Below, one piece after another: positions 24,850 through 40,995 of a stretch of 64,000 nt of DNA. The notes under the pieces were generated by a model. That model searched no databases. It had not been told where the DNA came from and saw only the letters and a list, made by a program, of their open reading frames with translations. The DNA is from Cordia subcordata (taxonomy: Eukaryota; Streptophyta; Magnoliopsida; Boraginales; Cordiaceae). Positions within the stretch are counted from its first letter, which is position 1, and each line of letters opens with the position of its first letter. The translations under genes were made by a program, and so were the position numbers. The stretch spans positions 2,058,501-2,122,500 of the forward strand of contig JAPTOF010000001.1 in assembly GCA_028554755.1 (NCBI GenBank). Reading direction: 5' to 3'.

Positions 24850-27402
24850 AAGTCCTCCAGTACTAATCGTGGAAATGTCCTCTTCTCCGTTAATAAATAA
24901 GAAAAAGATCAACTTAAAAGCTGATTCTCATATTAATCTAAGCCTCCATGAAACAATAAGGAATTAATTCTGCCAATAAATTATTGATCGAATTGGTAAT
25001 AATCCCCACTCCGTATACGGAAACACAAATTCAACTTTTTAAAAAATAAAATAAAATAACTTTTTCTTTGTTACTTCTTGTTTTATAAGAATTAATTTTA
25101 AACATAAGGTGATTTGAGAATACTACGAACAAATGGTACTGACCACGAGGTCCACGATTGCAGAAACTGTCTGACTCGCATGCCATCGTCATTCGTTGAC
25201 AACCGAGCAAAGTGCAGACATCTTTGTCGTTGTATTGCCGACGGGAGTATTTCCGTTGCCATATATGAATTAGTGATATTTTATTGACACATGGCTGACT
25301 TCTTTTTTCCAAGTTGAGTATGTTATTGGTTGTCGTGCGTCTAGCGATCAATTCTTCACCCGACCCAAATTTTGTGATCCAAAATCTCTCTTTCAATCTC
25401 TGCCGCGTTTCATGTTCCGATTACAAATAAATTAATGTTATTGTATTTAATTGGGAAAAAAATATTGAAGTCCCTTATTCTTTTTAATTATTAGACGAAG
25501 TAGCTTCTCTCTCTTTTCTTTTTCCTTCTTGCTTCTTTGTCCATTAAAGTTAATGGAAAAATGAATTACCTTTACAAAATATTATTTATGCTTTTCGTTG
25601 AGACAAATGACATGATGACATATCTTTTATTTTTTGTTTTTTGCATGATTCATTTACTACTTTAGTTGACCAGAAAAAATAAGAAAAAATAAAAAACTTT
25701 TCCAAAGGTCATAAAAAAAATCTAATAAATATTTGTAATTACTCTTAAGACGTTCTTATTTGTCTTAACTATAATGAAATTAACAATGGGTAGTATGTAA
25801 AATGCATAATATTAAATGCAAAACTCATGAAATATTATATTTTATACAAATGCTTATTTTCGCAACAAAAATTGGGTATGCTACAAATTCTCCTCCCATA
25901 ATTGTTTTTGGCAGGAACAAATGCCTCTCAGTATGTACGTTTTGTTAACCAAGTCTGTGGATTTTAATTATAAAAACCTTCGAATGGCATAGGCGATAGA
26001 TAACTTAAAGTATATAAGATGTTTAAATAATGTTGCAATTGCGATAGTGACTGGCCAACTTAATCATCTGCATTTGCATAATACTTTCCATGACTAATTT
26101 TGTCTTAGGGTCTAATCGTAGTAATATTTTTTTCCTTAATTTTGAACAACTGCATCATTTCTCAACTAAATAAAACAAAATAATATAATTACTTCTTTTA
26201 TCTTTACTAGAATAAATATATTTTATAGACAATTATATTTTGTCATATTGCCTCATTAAAGAAATAAATGGTACTTTCTGAAGGTATTTCAATTTTTTTT
26301 TGGTTAACTTTAACTAATAAAAGAAACTAAAAAGAAGGAAAAAGAAGAACCGAACAACTTATCTAATCTGATCATAATTGAAAAAAAGGGACCTAAAGTC
26401 TTTTCCCTTGTATAAGTCCAAACTCAATATATGTTTTGGTCAATCATAATAAGCAGGATCTTTCATTTTTATATAAGCGGCAAGTTTTGCAATAAATAAT
26501 ATAAAATGACTCAAAATTTACCTGAGGCGAAGTTTGGGACGTAATGTGTAGTAGCAGGATTTGGTTTAATCTGATGAGCTTATGCATGCGTCTAATTTAT
26601 AAGTAGTTGCTAACTTATTTTAGTGTCTTGATTATTTAAAACCGCTGTATTATGTTGCTAAAGATTTTTACTTAAACATAACAATATATGGATTTTTTAG
26701 GTAAGTTTCAAGAGAAGAAAACTATAATGACCCAAATTATTAATTGTTGTGCGCGGGGTTTAAGGAGATGGCAGAATTACAATATTGGATTAAGTTTAGA
26801 ACAATAAAAATTTTATGATATATGTAACTTTAAAGTCAACACATGTTTAAGTCAGTAAAAGATCAAGACGACTGGATCTTGTTATAGTGACACGTTTAGG
26901 TATAATGTCGAGTGAATATCTCCCAATTATTGCCTTCTAATTATGTCAAAGATTTATCTTAAAATTTCTCGTTTGCACATACACTGTCACAACCTCTCGC
27001 CTCTACCTCCACGGCTACAGGCGCACCACGACCGCCAGCATTGCTTTATTCAATTTGCGGAAGAAAGTGTTCCTTGATGTTTCCCATTAGTGGTTGCTTC
27101 CTTTTCCGGCAATTAATTACTATCATGTATGATGCTTCCTATTTGATCCTCGTTCTTTCACTTGAAAATGAAAAAAAAAAAAAAAAACTACTTTTACACA
27201 AAATACGACCACTTTATCACAAGATATCATGCACGCGTGCTGGTTCAGTTTATCACAAGAATCTTCTCCACTTGCTGCTTGTCTGATTATTTAGTTATGT
27301 TCATAACATTATAAAAAGATCCCTTGGGAAAAGAAAAGGAAAAATTTAAGTATGACTGGAAAAAGTTGATTGGTGAAATTTAGTCTTTGTATATGAGATT
27401 AC
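24850..27402. other. Intergenic spacer between CYP92 copy 2 and CYP81
   Basis: AT-rich with poly(A) tracts; includes the CYP92 copy 2 upstream region. Short open frames (for example 25031-25396, 27041-27286) have no recognisable family. Confidence 0.5.
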
Positions 27403-27510
27403 GAGATAGCTCAAGTGGTTAAAACTACCTCCCCTAGAAGTAATCCCCTAGGTTTGAAACCCATGGAGAACGAGAGTTGGGTTAGTAGTGGTGTTTAAAA
27501 AAAAAGAGTC
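27403..27510 (+). repeat. tRNA-derived SINE-like element with A-rich tail
   Basis: It begins GAGATAGCTCAAGTGGTTAA (A-box-like at 27407), has a B-box-like GGTTTGAAACCC at 27451, and ends in a run of A at about 27498. The 44-bp A-to-B spacing suits a polymerase III promoter. This is the best preserved of the four related fragments in the window. Confidence 0.55.
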
Positions 27511-27947
27511 ATATATATATCTAAGGTTTTTTTTTTTTTTCCCAAACGTACATGTGGAATTTGATTGCAGCCATTAATTTACATGCTGTTAAACAAAACA
27601 AAGAAGGTGTGGAACGATATAATGAGCCAGCTGCCTGTTTGGACTCTCACTCTTTCTCCGCCTCCTATAACATGCATCTATTTAATTTGCTCACAGATGA
27701 TTCTATATATGTTCATTATGCTTCGCGAAAGATTTATTTGATATTTCATATTAACAGGCCAGAGAAGTACTACATTGCGTTCTATATATAGTCTATATAA
27801 AAGAGCTTTTGACAATGATATATAGAAACTTCCACACAAAATATTACTAATTTAATTTATTGCACGATATCATACGTGCTTGTTTTCTGTAGTTAGAAAA
27901 AAAAAGTTTACTTCAAAAAACAAGACGGACTGATTAGGCGCTTATTA
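27511..27947. other. 3' flank of CYP81 gene
   Basis: AT-rich sequence downstream of the minus-strand CYP81 gene, probably containing its 3' UTR. No gene seen. Confidence 0.4.
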
Positions 27948-29948
27948 TTATATCAAAGTTTTCAAGACCTTCTCCATCTCTTGACGTGGTTTGCACATCA
28001 CCACCAAGGGGTTGGCTTTGGGGATTGTGAGTCCACTGCCTTCAGCCAAATCAACTTTTTCTGCATTAATTGTTTTCAATTCAAAGCTCTGAATCAAAGA
28101 ACCCAAAGCCAAGGCTACCACCATTCTTCCCATCCCAGCGCCTGGGCAAATCCTCCTGCCCATCCCAAATGGCAACAATTTATGCGCCTCAATTTCTTTA
28201 CCTTCAAACCTCTCGGGCTTGAAAAGGTTGGGTTCGTCCCACACCATAGGGTCTCGGTGGACGGCCCACGCGTTGGCGAATATAATCGTCCCACGTGGCA
28301 CGTCGTAACCCCCTAGCTTACAGTCTTGGGATGACTCATGAGGGACTAGCAATGGAAGTGGAGGGAACAATCTAAAAGTTTCCGAAACAATGCTGTCAAT
28401 GTAATGCAACTTGGACAAGTCTTGCTCTGTGATCAATCGATTGAATCCAACGTGGGTGTTGATCTCATCTCTAGCCTTCTTCAATACGTCTGGATGGTTT
28501 ACCAAAAGTGACATCGCCCACTCTATTGTTGTTTCTGATGTGTTGGTGCCTCCAATTAGCATATTCTGCATCCATCACAAATTCAAGAAACGCATTAATT
28601 ATAACCACTCAATTATTAGGATGGCTAACAAGCCGGTGTGAATTGATATTTTTTCAGACAAAGTACTTTTTTTTTTCCTTGAAAAAATTACATTACTTTT
28701 ACCATAGTTATTTAGTTTAACTTTAAAAAAGCTGAAATTCTTTAAAAAAAAAAAACTCAAATATACCTTTTTTCCATAAGCCAAAATTTTTAACTTTTCA
28801 AAAAAATATTTCTTTTTCAAAAAATGTTAAAATAAACGTTTTTAAAAAATAAAGAGGGAAATTAATACTAACAATTACCCAATTTGGGAGTAAGAATATT
28901 AGAATTTAAGAATAAACGTAGTGCCCATTAGCGGATAATTAAGATATTACAAGTTGGATAGATATCTTTTGATAAATAAATAGATAAAATATTAAATAGT
29001 GCCTAAAAGAAATATATCACTTACTAATACGAGCCCTTTGATGGTATCATCACTATAATTTTCTGGCTGTGATTTTTGCAAGGAAAGCAAGTGATCGATC
29101 ATGGTGTTATCAGCACTGCATTGGCGACGCTCATTGATCAGACCTTGCAAGAACTTGTCCATTTTCTTACTAACAATGGACATGTTCTTCTCGATTCCTT
29201 TATAATCAATCCAGCGCAAGAATGGCAAGTAATCTCCAGCATTGGACGCACCAGAGTACTTAAAAGCATCACTTATAAGCTCCTGAAATTGCTTCGCCGC
29301 TTCCTTATCCTGAACCCCAACTTCGCCATAGAATTTCTTCCCAGCCACCATCAACGTTATGTTATTAAAAGTCAGCTCACAAATCTTCGCTCTTAACCCA
29401 ACTCTCGTGAACCCAGTGGCCGACATTTTATAGATACTCTTCACCAACTGCTTAGCTTCGCCTTCTCTACTGGGAAGAAACATGTTGAGGCGACCAGGGG
29501 AGAAGATATCAAGCGAACACAAACGCCTAAGATTGCGCCAGTGATCGCTGTAGTTGGTTGAAACAAGGGCTGTATAATTGTAGCCGAGGTGTCGGTGCAG
29601 GGTTAAATGAGGGCGGTTTGCGAAGTTCGCGTCGTTCTTGGTGAAGCATTCCTCGACAGCGGCCGGCGACGATACCACAACGGCAAGGCGAGAGCCGAAC
29701 CGGAGAGACATGATCGGGCCATACTCGAGGGAGAGCTTGTAGAGGGTTTTGTAGATGGGATTTTCCAGGAGATGGAGATGGCCTAGGAATAGTTTGGTGT
29801 CGGGTGGGCTTGGTGGGAGGTTTAGTAATTTTTCATCTCTTGGTTTTGCGTGAAAAAACAGCTTGTAAAGCAGAGCTATCACAGTTGAGAAGAGAGTTAT
29901 GTATAGCCATTGAGGTTCCGTGGTGGCTTTGGTTAATGACTGCAACAT
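27948..29948 (-). CDS. CYP81-type cytochrome P450
   Basis: Haem-thiolate monooxygenase of the CYP71 clan; CYP81 members hydroxylate isoflavonoids, indoles, lignans and herbicides. Exon 1 is 29948-29025, exon 2 is 28565-27948, phase-0 intron (GTAAGT...GATGCAG), 513 residues. A hydrophobic N-terminus precedes the LPPSPP hinge. The I-helix is [10 protein letters not shown], with Asn where most P450s have Asp or Glu; ExxR is in [11 protein letters not shown], then FKPERF and haem motif [10 protein letters not shown]. The [17 protein letters not shown] and WRNLRR stretches are typical of CYP81. A TATA-like GTATAAA lies at 29993-30000. The gene appears intact. It transcribes in the same direction as the CYP79 and CYP92 copy 2 genes. 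Substrate unknown. Confidence 0.9.
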
Positions 29949-30004
29949 TTTTGGCCAAGGTTGAAGAACAAGTGCCTAGAGCACTCTCAGAGGTTTATAC
30001 TGTG

Positions 30005-32468
30005 TTTGAGCATTTGAGACATCACCACTGGTATGATTATATAATAAGAAAATCACTGATGACAACAATGTCTTTTTTTTTAATTTAATTTTTTTCCACA
30101 TGGAAATTAAAATCTATTAATTTTAGGGAACATGCACGCGTCTTATTTATTCCTACATACACATACTACACAAGATATATACATATGTACACAATAACAA
30201 CAGTGCGTATCCTATTCAAGGTCCCATTGCATATATTACAGGTTGCCTAGTGTTTTAATTTTTCTTTTGTATTTTCTCAATCTATTACTATATAAAAAAA
30301 GTTACGCCTTTTTTTTTCCCCCTTTGAGAGGGTATTCCAAAGTCACATTGAATTTGAACTAATTCCTACTAGGTTGGGGTGATGAAAAAAAAGCCCTTCT
30401 AACAAATGCACTTCCAGATATTTGAACTTGTATTCTCATTTTTATTGGGGTGAAACTAGTACTACTTTAACTAACAACCTGTTTGTTGTTTGTGAGTTAC
30501 CTGTCCTTTCAGTATATATCATCATACTAACCCGTCTCTAGCTCCTATTTGACAAATCATTTAGCTTACTCTTCTATATATATACAATTATTTCATCACC
30601 AACTAATAATGCTATTTTTCATCTAGAAATAACATTCATTATATTTTATTGCTTTTTCTTCATATCATACCATTTTTTAGTTTTACTTCCTCAATTTAAA
30701 TATTTTATTCAATTATTGAACATCTTTCATAATAACATGAAAAGTATTAAAAACTTACCAACAATTAAATTTTAAGATACATTTGTATTTCATAACGTAA
30801 ATATTTGCTATCTATAATAGAGGAACACACATTTCTCATGTTTATTGAACTTGGATGCTCTAAGTCTAATTCTAATGCCAATCACTGGCTGATGTCTTGC
30901 TTGCTAAAGCTATCTCTGACAGATTGTGTAAATGCAACTGAAAACGAACACAAAGGAAGAAACAAAAATCAATTTCGCGCCCGATTTATGTGCTTGGTAG
31001 ATCCAAAGCAATCTTGTTTAAACTGAGTCCTTCGTAATTTTTGTAACAATTTTTAGAGCATGTCAAGGGAATAGCTCATCAGCAAGCACAGCTGATCAGC
31101 AGCAGAGTTAGCCTTGAGTAATAATTACTTGTGTAGTATAGTTACAACTAACTGAATTGTATGCCGGCTAAATGACTTCAGGTCCAACTGTATCATGCTA
31201 AATTGCTAAGTATAAATAGGATCTCAATCTCTGCAATAATTATTGATAAATCAATAACAAATTATTTCCACTCTAAACATTTTTCTCTTCAATGCTCATT
31301 ACCACGACAGAGCGACGCCTTTGCTTGTTGTTGCATTTAGTTTGTAGGCAATGGAGAGAAATTCGAACAACAATTTTGTTTTTCTTTTTTTTCATTGTCT
31401 AACAAATCGAACAATGTAAAAGTCCGGAATTTCAACTGGTGTGATATATTGGTCGCGTTGTAACAAGTATTCTCCTTAAGATACTATAGATAATAGACTG
31501 TAACAAGATCATATCCATATCTTCAGATGCCGATTTAATGCTTCCAATTAAACGTCGTATTATAAGTTGGATGTGATGCAAGGTCCACAAAATTTCATTA
31601 AAAAAAAGAAAAGAAAAGGCGACAATTACACTGCAAAATAACAAAGAATAGGCGATGATTTTATTATATAGGCAAGGGTTTAAGTAATATATAAATATAT
31701 TATCGTGCAAAATTATCAATAAATATATTCTTAGCTCGATTGACAGATGGTATGTTTATAGAGTGTTACAATAAAAAAAATTTAAGGTTCAAACTGTAAC
31801 ACTTTAAAGTTAGGTTTTCCGAGAATTTCGTCGTGGAGTGTGGGCAAAGCTCTAAAAGTAAAAAACAGCTTAATTACTGGAATCATCCATACGAATTCGA
31901 CCAAGAGAATAGAGGATAAAATAATCCCCACGCATGACACGCACGGATATTTTAGGAAAACATATCCAAGACGAGCGAGAAATGACAAATCAAATCTGCA
32001 GACGGAAACGTCAAAGTCCAAACATTGATATCAATGGTAGCATGTGCATGTCTGGTGATGTTCTGAGATGAATAGTCATAAATATTGTGATGAGAATGAT
32101 AATCAGGTAACAATTATTGGGGGCCCGACCACCCACGAGTGCCACATTGCCCCCTCCGATCCCACGAGTACCACATTGCGCAATTAATTATTTTAAAAGT
32201 TTTTCCGGTTATTTTCTTTTTATTATTAATTTATTACATTTTACATGTACGTTTAGATATTTTTGTGATGAGAATGATAATGTTTTATATTTTTCTCTTT
32301 TTTCTTTTACATACTATCTGAGTACGAAATTTTTTTTTTTAAAAAAAATTTAACAATTTGTATGAAAATGGCATCTAATATTTCTCCCTTTACAACGTTA
32401 TTACCAACTATATTTCCTCCAATCATGCAATTTCGAGAGTTTGAACGTATGAAGGGAACATTTTACAC
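30005..32468. other. Spacer upstream of CYP81
   Basis: AT-rich. A segment at about 31040-31290 has a TATA-like AGTATAAATAGG and could be a degraded solo LTR or promoter relic, but no second copy or primer-binding site was found. No gene recognised. Confidence 0.4.
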
Positions 32469-33179
32469 GGAGGAATGCCATTTTTTATTCTCATGAGTTC
32501 TATCATAAATCTCAAACTCCCCCATGAACTTTTAGTTTTACTCATATTCCCCCATGAGTTCAAATTTTACCAAACAAACTCTTAAAAGCATTTTTATCTT
32601 TTTTCTTCTTTTAAGACAAAAGATAATAATAGATAAAAAATTAGAATCATTAGGAAAAATTTAAAAAAAATCATTCAATAAAAGATTTTATAATAAAATA
32701 AAGAATCACAAAAAATAATTCCAAAATAAAAATAAAAAGCTTGTTATTTCACAAAATTTGCCTTATACATACTATCAAAGAAAACTTAAATTAGTTTTAA
32801 AATAACTCTTTTTCTAATATATACATCTCAAGGTGAAGCCTTTTTTTCCCTATCCTTATGCATTTATTTTTGCATCTAGTTAATTGTTTAAAAGATAAAA
32901 ATATGAAAAATAATTTATTATATAAATTCTGCATTATTCACAAAGTTGAGAAAAAAATTTAAACAACTTATGTACGAATTAAAACTATTTTTTTAGCTCA
33001 AGATATATATATATATATTAAATTAGCTAATATTTAAAAACATAGAACAAAAAAAAAATAGAGATAAGGCATTGTTTGGCAAGACTTGAAATCATGGGGG
33101 AGAATTGGTAAAAATATAACTTTTTATGAGGATGGTTGGAATTTATTCTAAAACTCATGGGGAAAAATGGCATTTCTCC
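32469..33179. mobile_element. Mutator-like non-autonomous element, CCCCCATGAG family copy 2
   Basis: Same organisation and orientation as 13327-14032: left end GGAGGAATGCCATTTTTTAT, right end AAAAATGGCATTTCTCC, internal CCCCCATGAA, CCCCCATGAG and their complements, and a shared interior (AATAAAATAAAGAATCACAA at about 32690 and 13553). The flanking target duplication is not clear here, so this copy is probably older or rearranged. Confidence 0.65.
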
Positions 33180-34085
33180 CCATTTATACTAACCGTTTTA
33201 TACTAAACAGGTTAGATTTGGCACATAGATTCTAGACTTCCTCATATGTCCGAATGAATTATTTTACTTGTATTGTTAGCATATTATATTATAAGTTAAA
33301 AGAAATTGTTATTAATTGATATATAATTATAATAATACAAAATATGTGAATAATTTATAATAATATAATGAGAGAATATTCGATCGCTCCACAGAAGTAA
33401 CCCCATCAATCAACCATCAAAGAAGAAAAACAGCCGACTAGATCATCACTAACACACTCTACGTGGATTTGGGTAGCAAAAAGGCGGGTCCATGTTTCCA
33501 CTTCATGTCTGAATATATTTTGAGGGCCCAATTCTCTTCTTTGTTATCATTTTTTTTTGGGCTAAGTCCTTCCGTGTTTACTGTTATCCATGGACCAATA
33601 GGGAGGGGTTTCTGAGACTGTAACCTCCACTGACTTTGTGAGCAGGGCGAATTGAAATTGTCTTTTTAAAATATATATTTATATATAAGGCTAAATTATA
33701 TAATTTAAACTTTTATTAAATAAAAATCCTAAATACGTCTCGTTGCTATCTTTGTTTAGTTATATATCATTATTCTTGGGGGGTCTGGAAAAAGACAGAT
33801 GGGTCCTCGTGTTTTAGCTGATGGAGTCGTGTTGCGATCACCAACTAACAAACACTTTCATCAATGTCACAGCAAAAATTATTTGTCATTTATCTAGCCA
33901 AAAATAAAAATAAAAATAAAAATTAATAGTGATTTACCCAGCAAAACGTGGCCATTTATTTACTCGCAATTACTAGTCTGAGCAAACCATTCAATTCTAA
34001 CCACAAAATAAAATAAAATAAGAGAAAAGGTTTCCACCTTCCAATGATTGTTTTCGGGGTATGGTCTCGTGGTCTGGTCACATTG
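33180..34085. other. Spacer, no gene seen
   Basis: AT-rich sequence with a short (ATAAAA)n-like run at about 33903. No coding signal. Confidence 0.4.
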
Positions 34086-34243
34086 CGTGAGAACCAGCCT
34101 AAAATGACTATAGCCGAATTCATAAAATCTTATAAAATAATTTCTTTGCATATATATATATATATATGTATGTATGTATTTATATCGTGAGAACCAGCCT
34201 AAAATGACTATTGCCGAATTCATAAAATCTTATAAAATAATTT

Positions 34244-34283
<40 letters not shown>

Positions 34284-34372
34284 ATCTATATCGTGAGAAC
34301 CAGCCTAAAATGACTATAGCCGAATTCATAAAATCTTATAAAATAATTTCTTTACATATATATATATATATG
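34086..34372. repeat. Three-copy tandem repeat with microsatellite linkers
   Basis: The unit starts CGTGAGAACCAGCCTAAAAT at 34086, 34186 and 34292 (periods 100 and 106). The first about 62 bases of each unit are nearly identical (one A/T difference, ATAGCC versus ATTGCC) and are followed by (AT)n, (GTAT)n or (GTGT)n linkers of differing length. Non-coding. Confidence 0.8.
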
Positions 34373-34987
34373 TTTTCTGTGACCTGATTTTATGTTCAGC
34401 ATCTAAGGCGGAAAACTTATTTGTGCTGTCAGCCTATCACGATGAGTATTATGCTTTCCCATGAAGTACACAAGAAGGAGGGCAAAAGGAAGTATGCAGA
34501 GAGCAGCAAAGAAAAAGAATATAAAAATATGTAATACATGATGATAAGGTCACCATGGCAACTCTTTTAGAGGGAGTAATTTCTTGTCTATCTTTCTGTG
34601 ATAAAAATTAAATTGTTTGAAATTTTAGTGATTGTTTCATAATTAATAAGTTTATAAAAATTATATTAGTAAGTTAATTGGTACAATCGTTCACTTTTTT
34701 ATAAACATATCTCAAGATAAAATATCTTCTCCCATTAGAAGCATATTTACAATTTTCCAATATAAAAGTAAGATAACTAAACTGCAAAAATTACCCATTT
34801 ATCAACTAAAAGATGTCCAAAAAATCAATCTCAGCCGTAAATCAAGATAATATTGCCCTCTAAGTTACATACTTTTTTTAAAAAAATTATCTTAATATCA
34901 TATTCTTTTCTTGTTTTTCCTCCTAGAAAAGAAATTCAATTCACGCGACCTTCTTTCGTTTCAATCACGCGACCCCACTCGGAGGAG
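34373..34987. other. Upstream region of the SDR gene
   Basis: AT-rich sequence with no gene recognised. It ends at the SDR TATA box (CTATAAAAATAG at 34988-34997). Confidence 0.4.
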
Positions 34988-35073
34988 CTATAAAAATAGT
35001 TGGTTGACTTGTGCAAATCACCAGCAAATACACACTAGCATTTCGTCTGCTAAACATCATTGCATCAATCAAG

Positions 35074-36859
<1,786 letters not shown>

Positions 36860-37766
36860 TGTTTTCAACTTTGTTTCAGTGTTGTCTGTGCCCCATTTGG
36901 ACTGCTACTAAAATAAAACGGGTTATAATTTTGTCAGAACAAGAATCTTGTTTCTTCTTGTTGGACCAAATTTAATGAAATGGATGATGATATTGCCTGT
37001 AATTCAATGTAGTGAAAGATGAGGTGTTTTTCCTTCCAGATCCTTCTATACTCTGAATTTGATGTATTGCTTCAAGATTTCAGTGTTCACGTACAATAGG
37101 GGCGGGGATATACTTCTAAATATAAGAGTTTCTTTAGAGTATTTTTAATTTGAAAAACCAATTTACTCCAGACTAAAAAGAAAAAACAAGACAGTTATTC
37201 GTATCTGAAGAAGAAAAGCCTAAATCAGCTTTATATATATACTATTGAGTATCTACTCCAATAATTTGGTTACAATAACAGAATCTTGTCAGCTTCTTTA
37301 TGGATACATCGTGTATGTTGCTATATGAAGGACTGTTGAAAGAGAAAAATACTATGCATTTGAATGCCAAGTATGCAGATTACTGCAAAAGCAAATATCT
37401 AAAAGAACCGAGAGTAACACCTCAAATATCCATTTAGTTCTACTGCAAATAAAGGAAAATTAGTCTGGTACATTACAAGACTTGGGTCTCATTTTCAAGT
37501 TTGCCGTGAATCGAAAATTACAAGTGGTCGTAGACATGGCTGCAGCAGCAATACATTACAGCTAAACTAGAACCCAGAGCAATACATTACAGCTCAAACT
37601 AGAACCCAGACATACAGATCCTGTAATCTTTACAAGTATCTCAGGAACGAAAATGATTCCGACCTGATTGATTATCATCACTTTAAGGAATAATTTGGAT
37701 TCTGCAATGGGAAATATCTCGACATGCTGTTTCAACTTTCTCTTGAAATAATGATGAACATACAAG
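36860..37766. other. 3' regions between convergent SDR and MAPK genes
   Basis: The two genes converge here. The sequence holds their probable 3' UTRs. A small direct duplication (AGAACCCAGA...CATTACAGCT) lies at about 37555-37610. No further gene. Confidence 0.4.

Positions 37767-40995
<3,229 letters not shown>

Noticed and set aside
31040..31290. Possible solo LTR with AGTATAAATAGG
   Set aside because: No paired copy, no primer-binding site, and no clear TG...CA ends or target duplication could be found.
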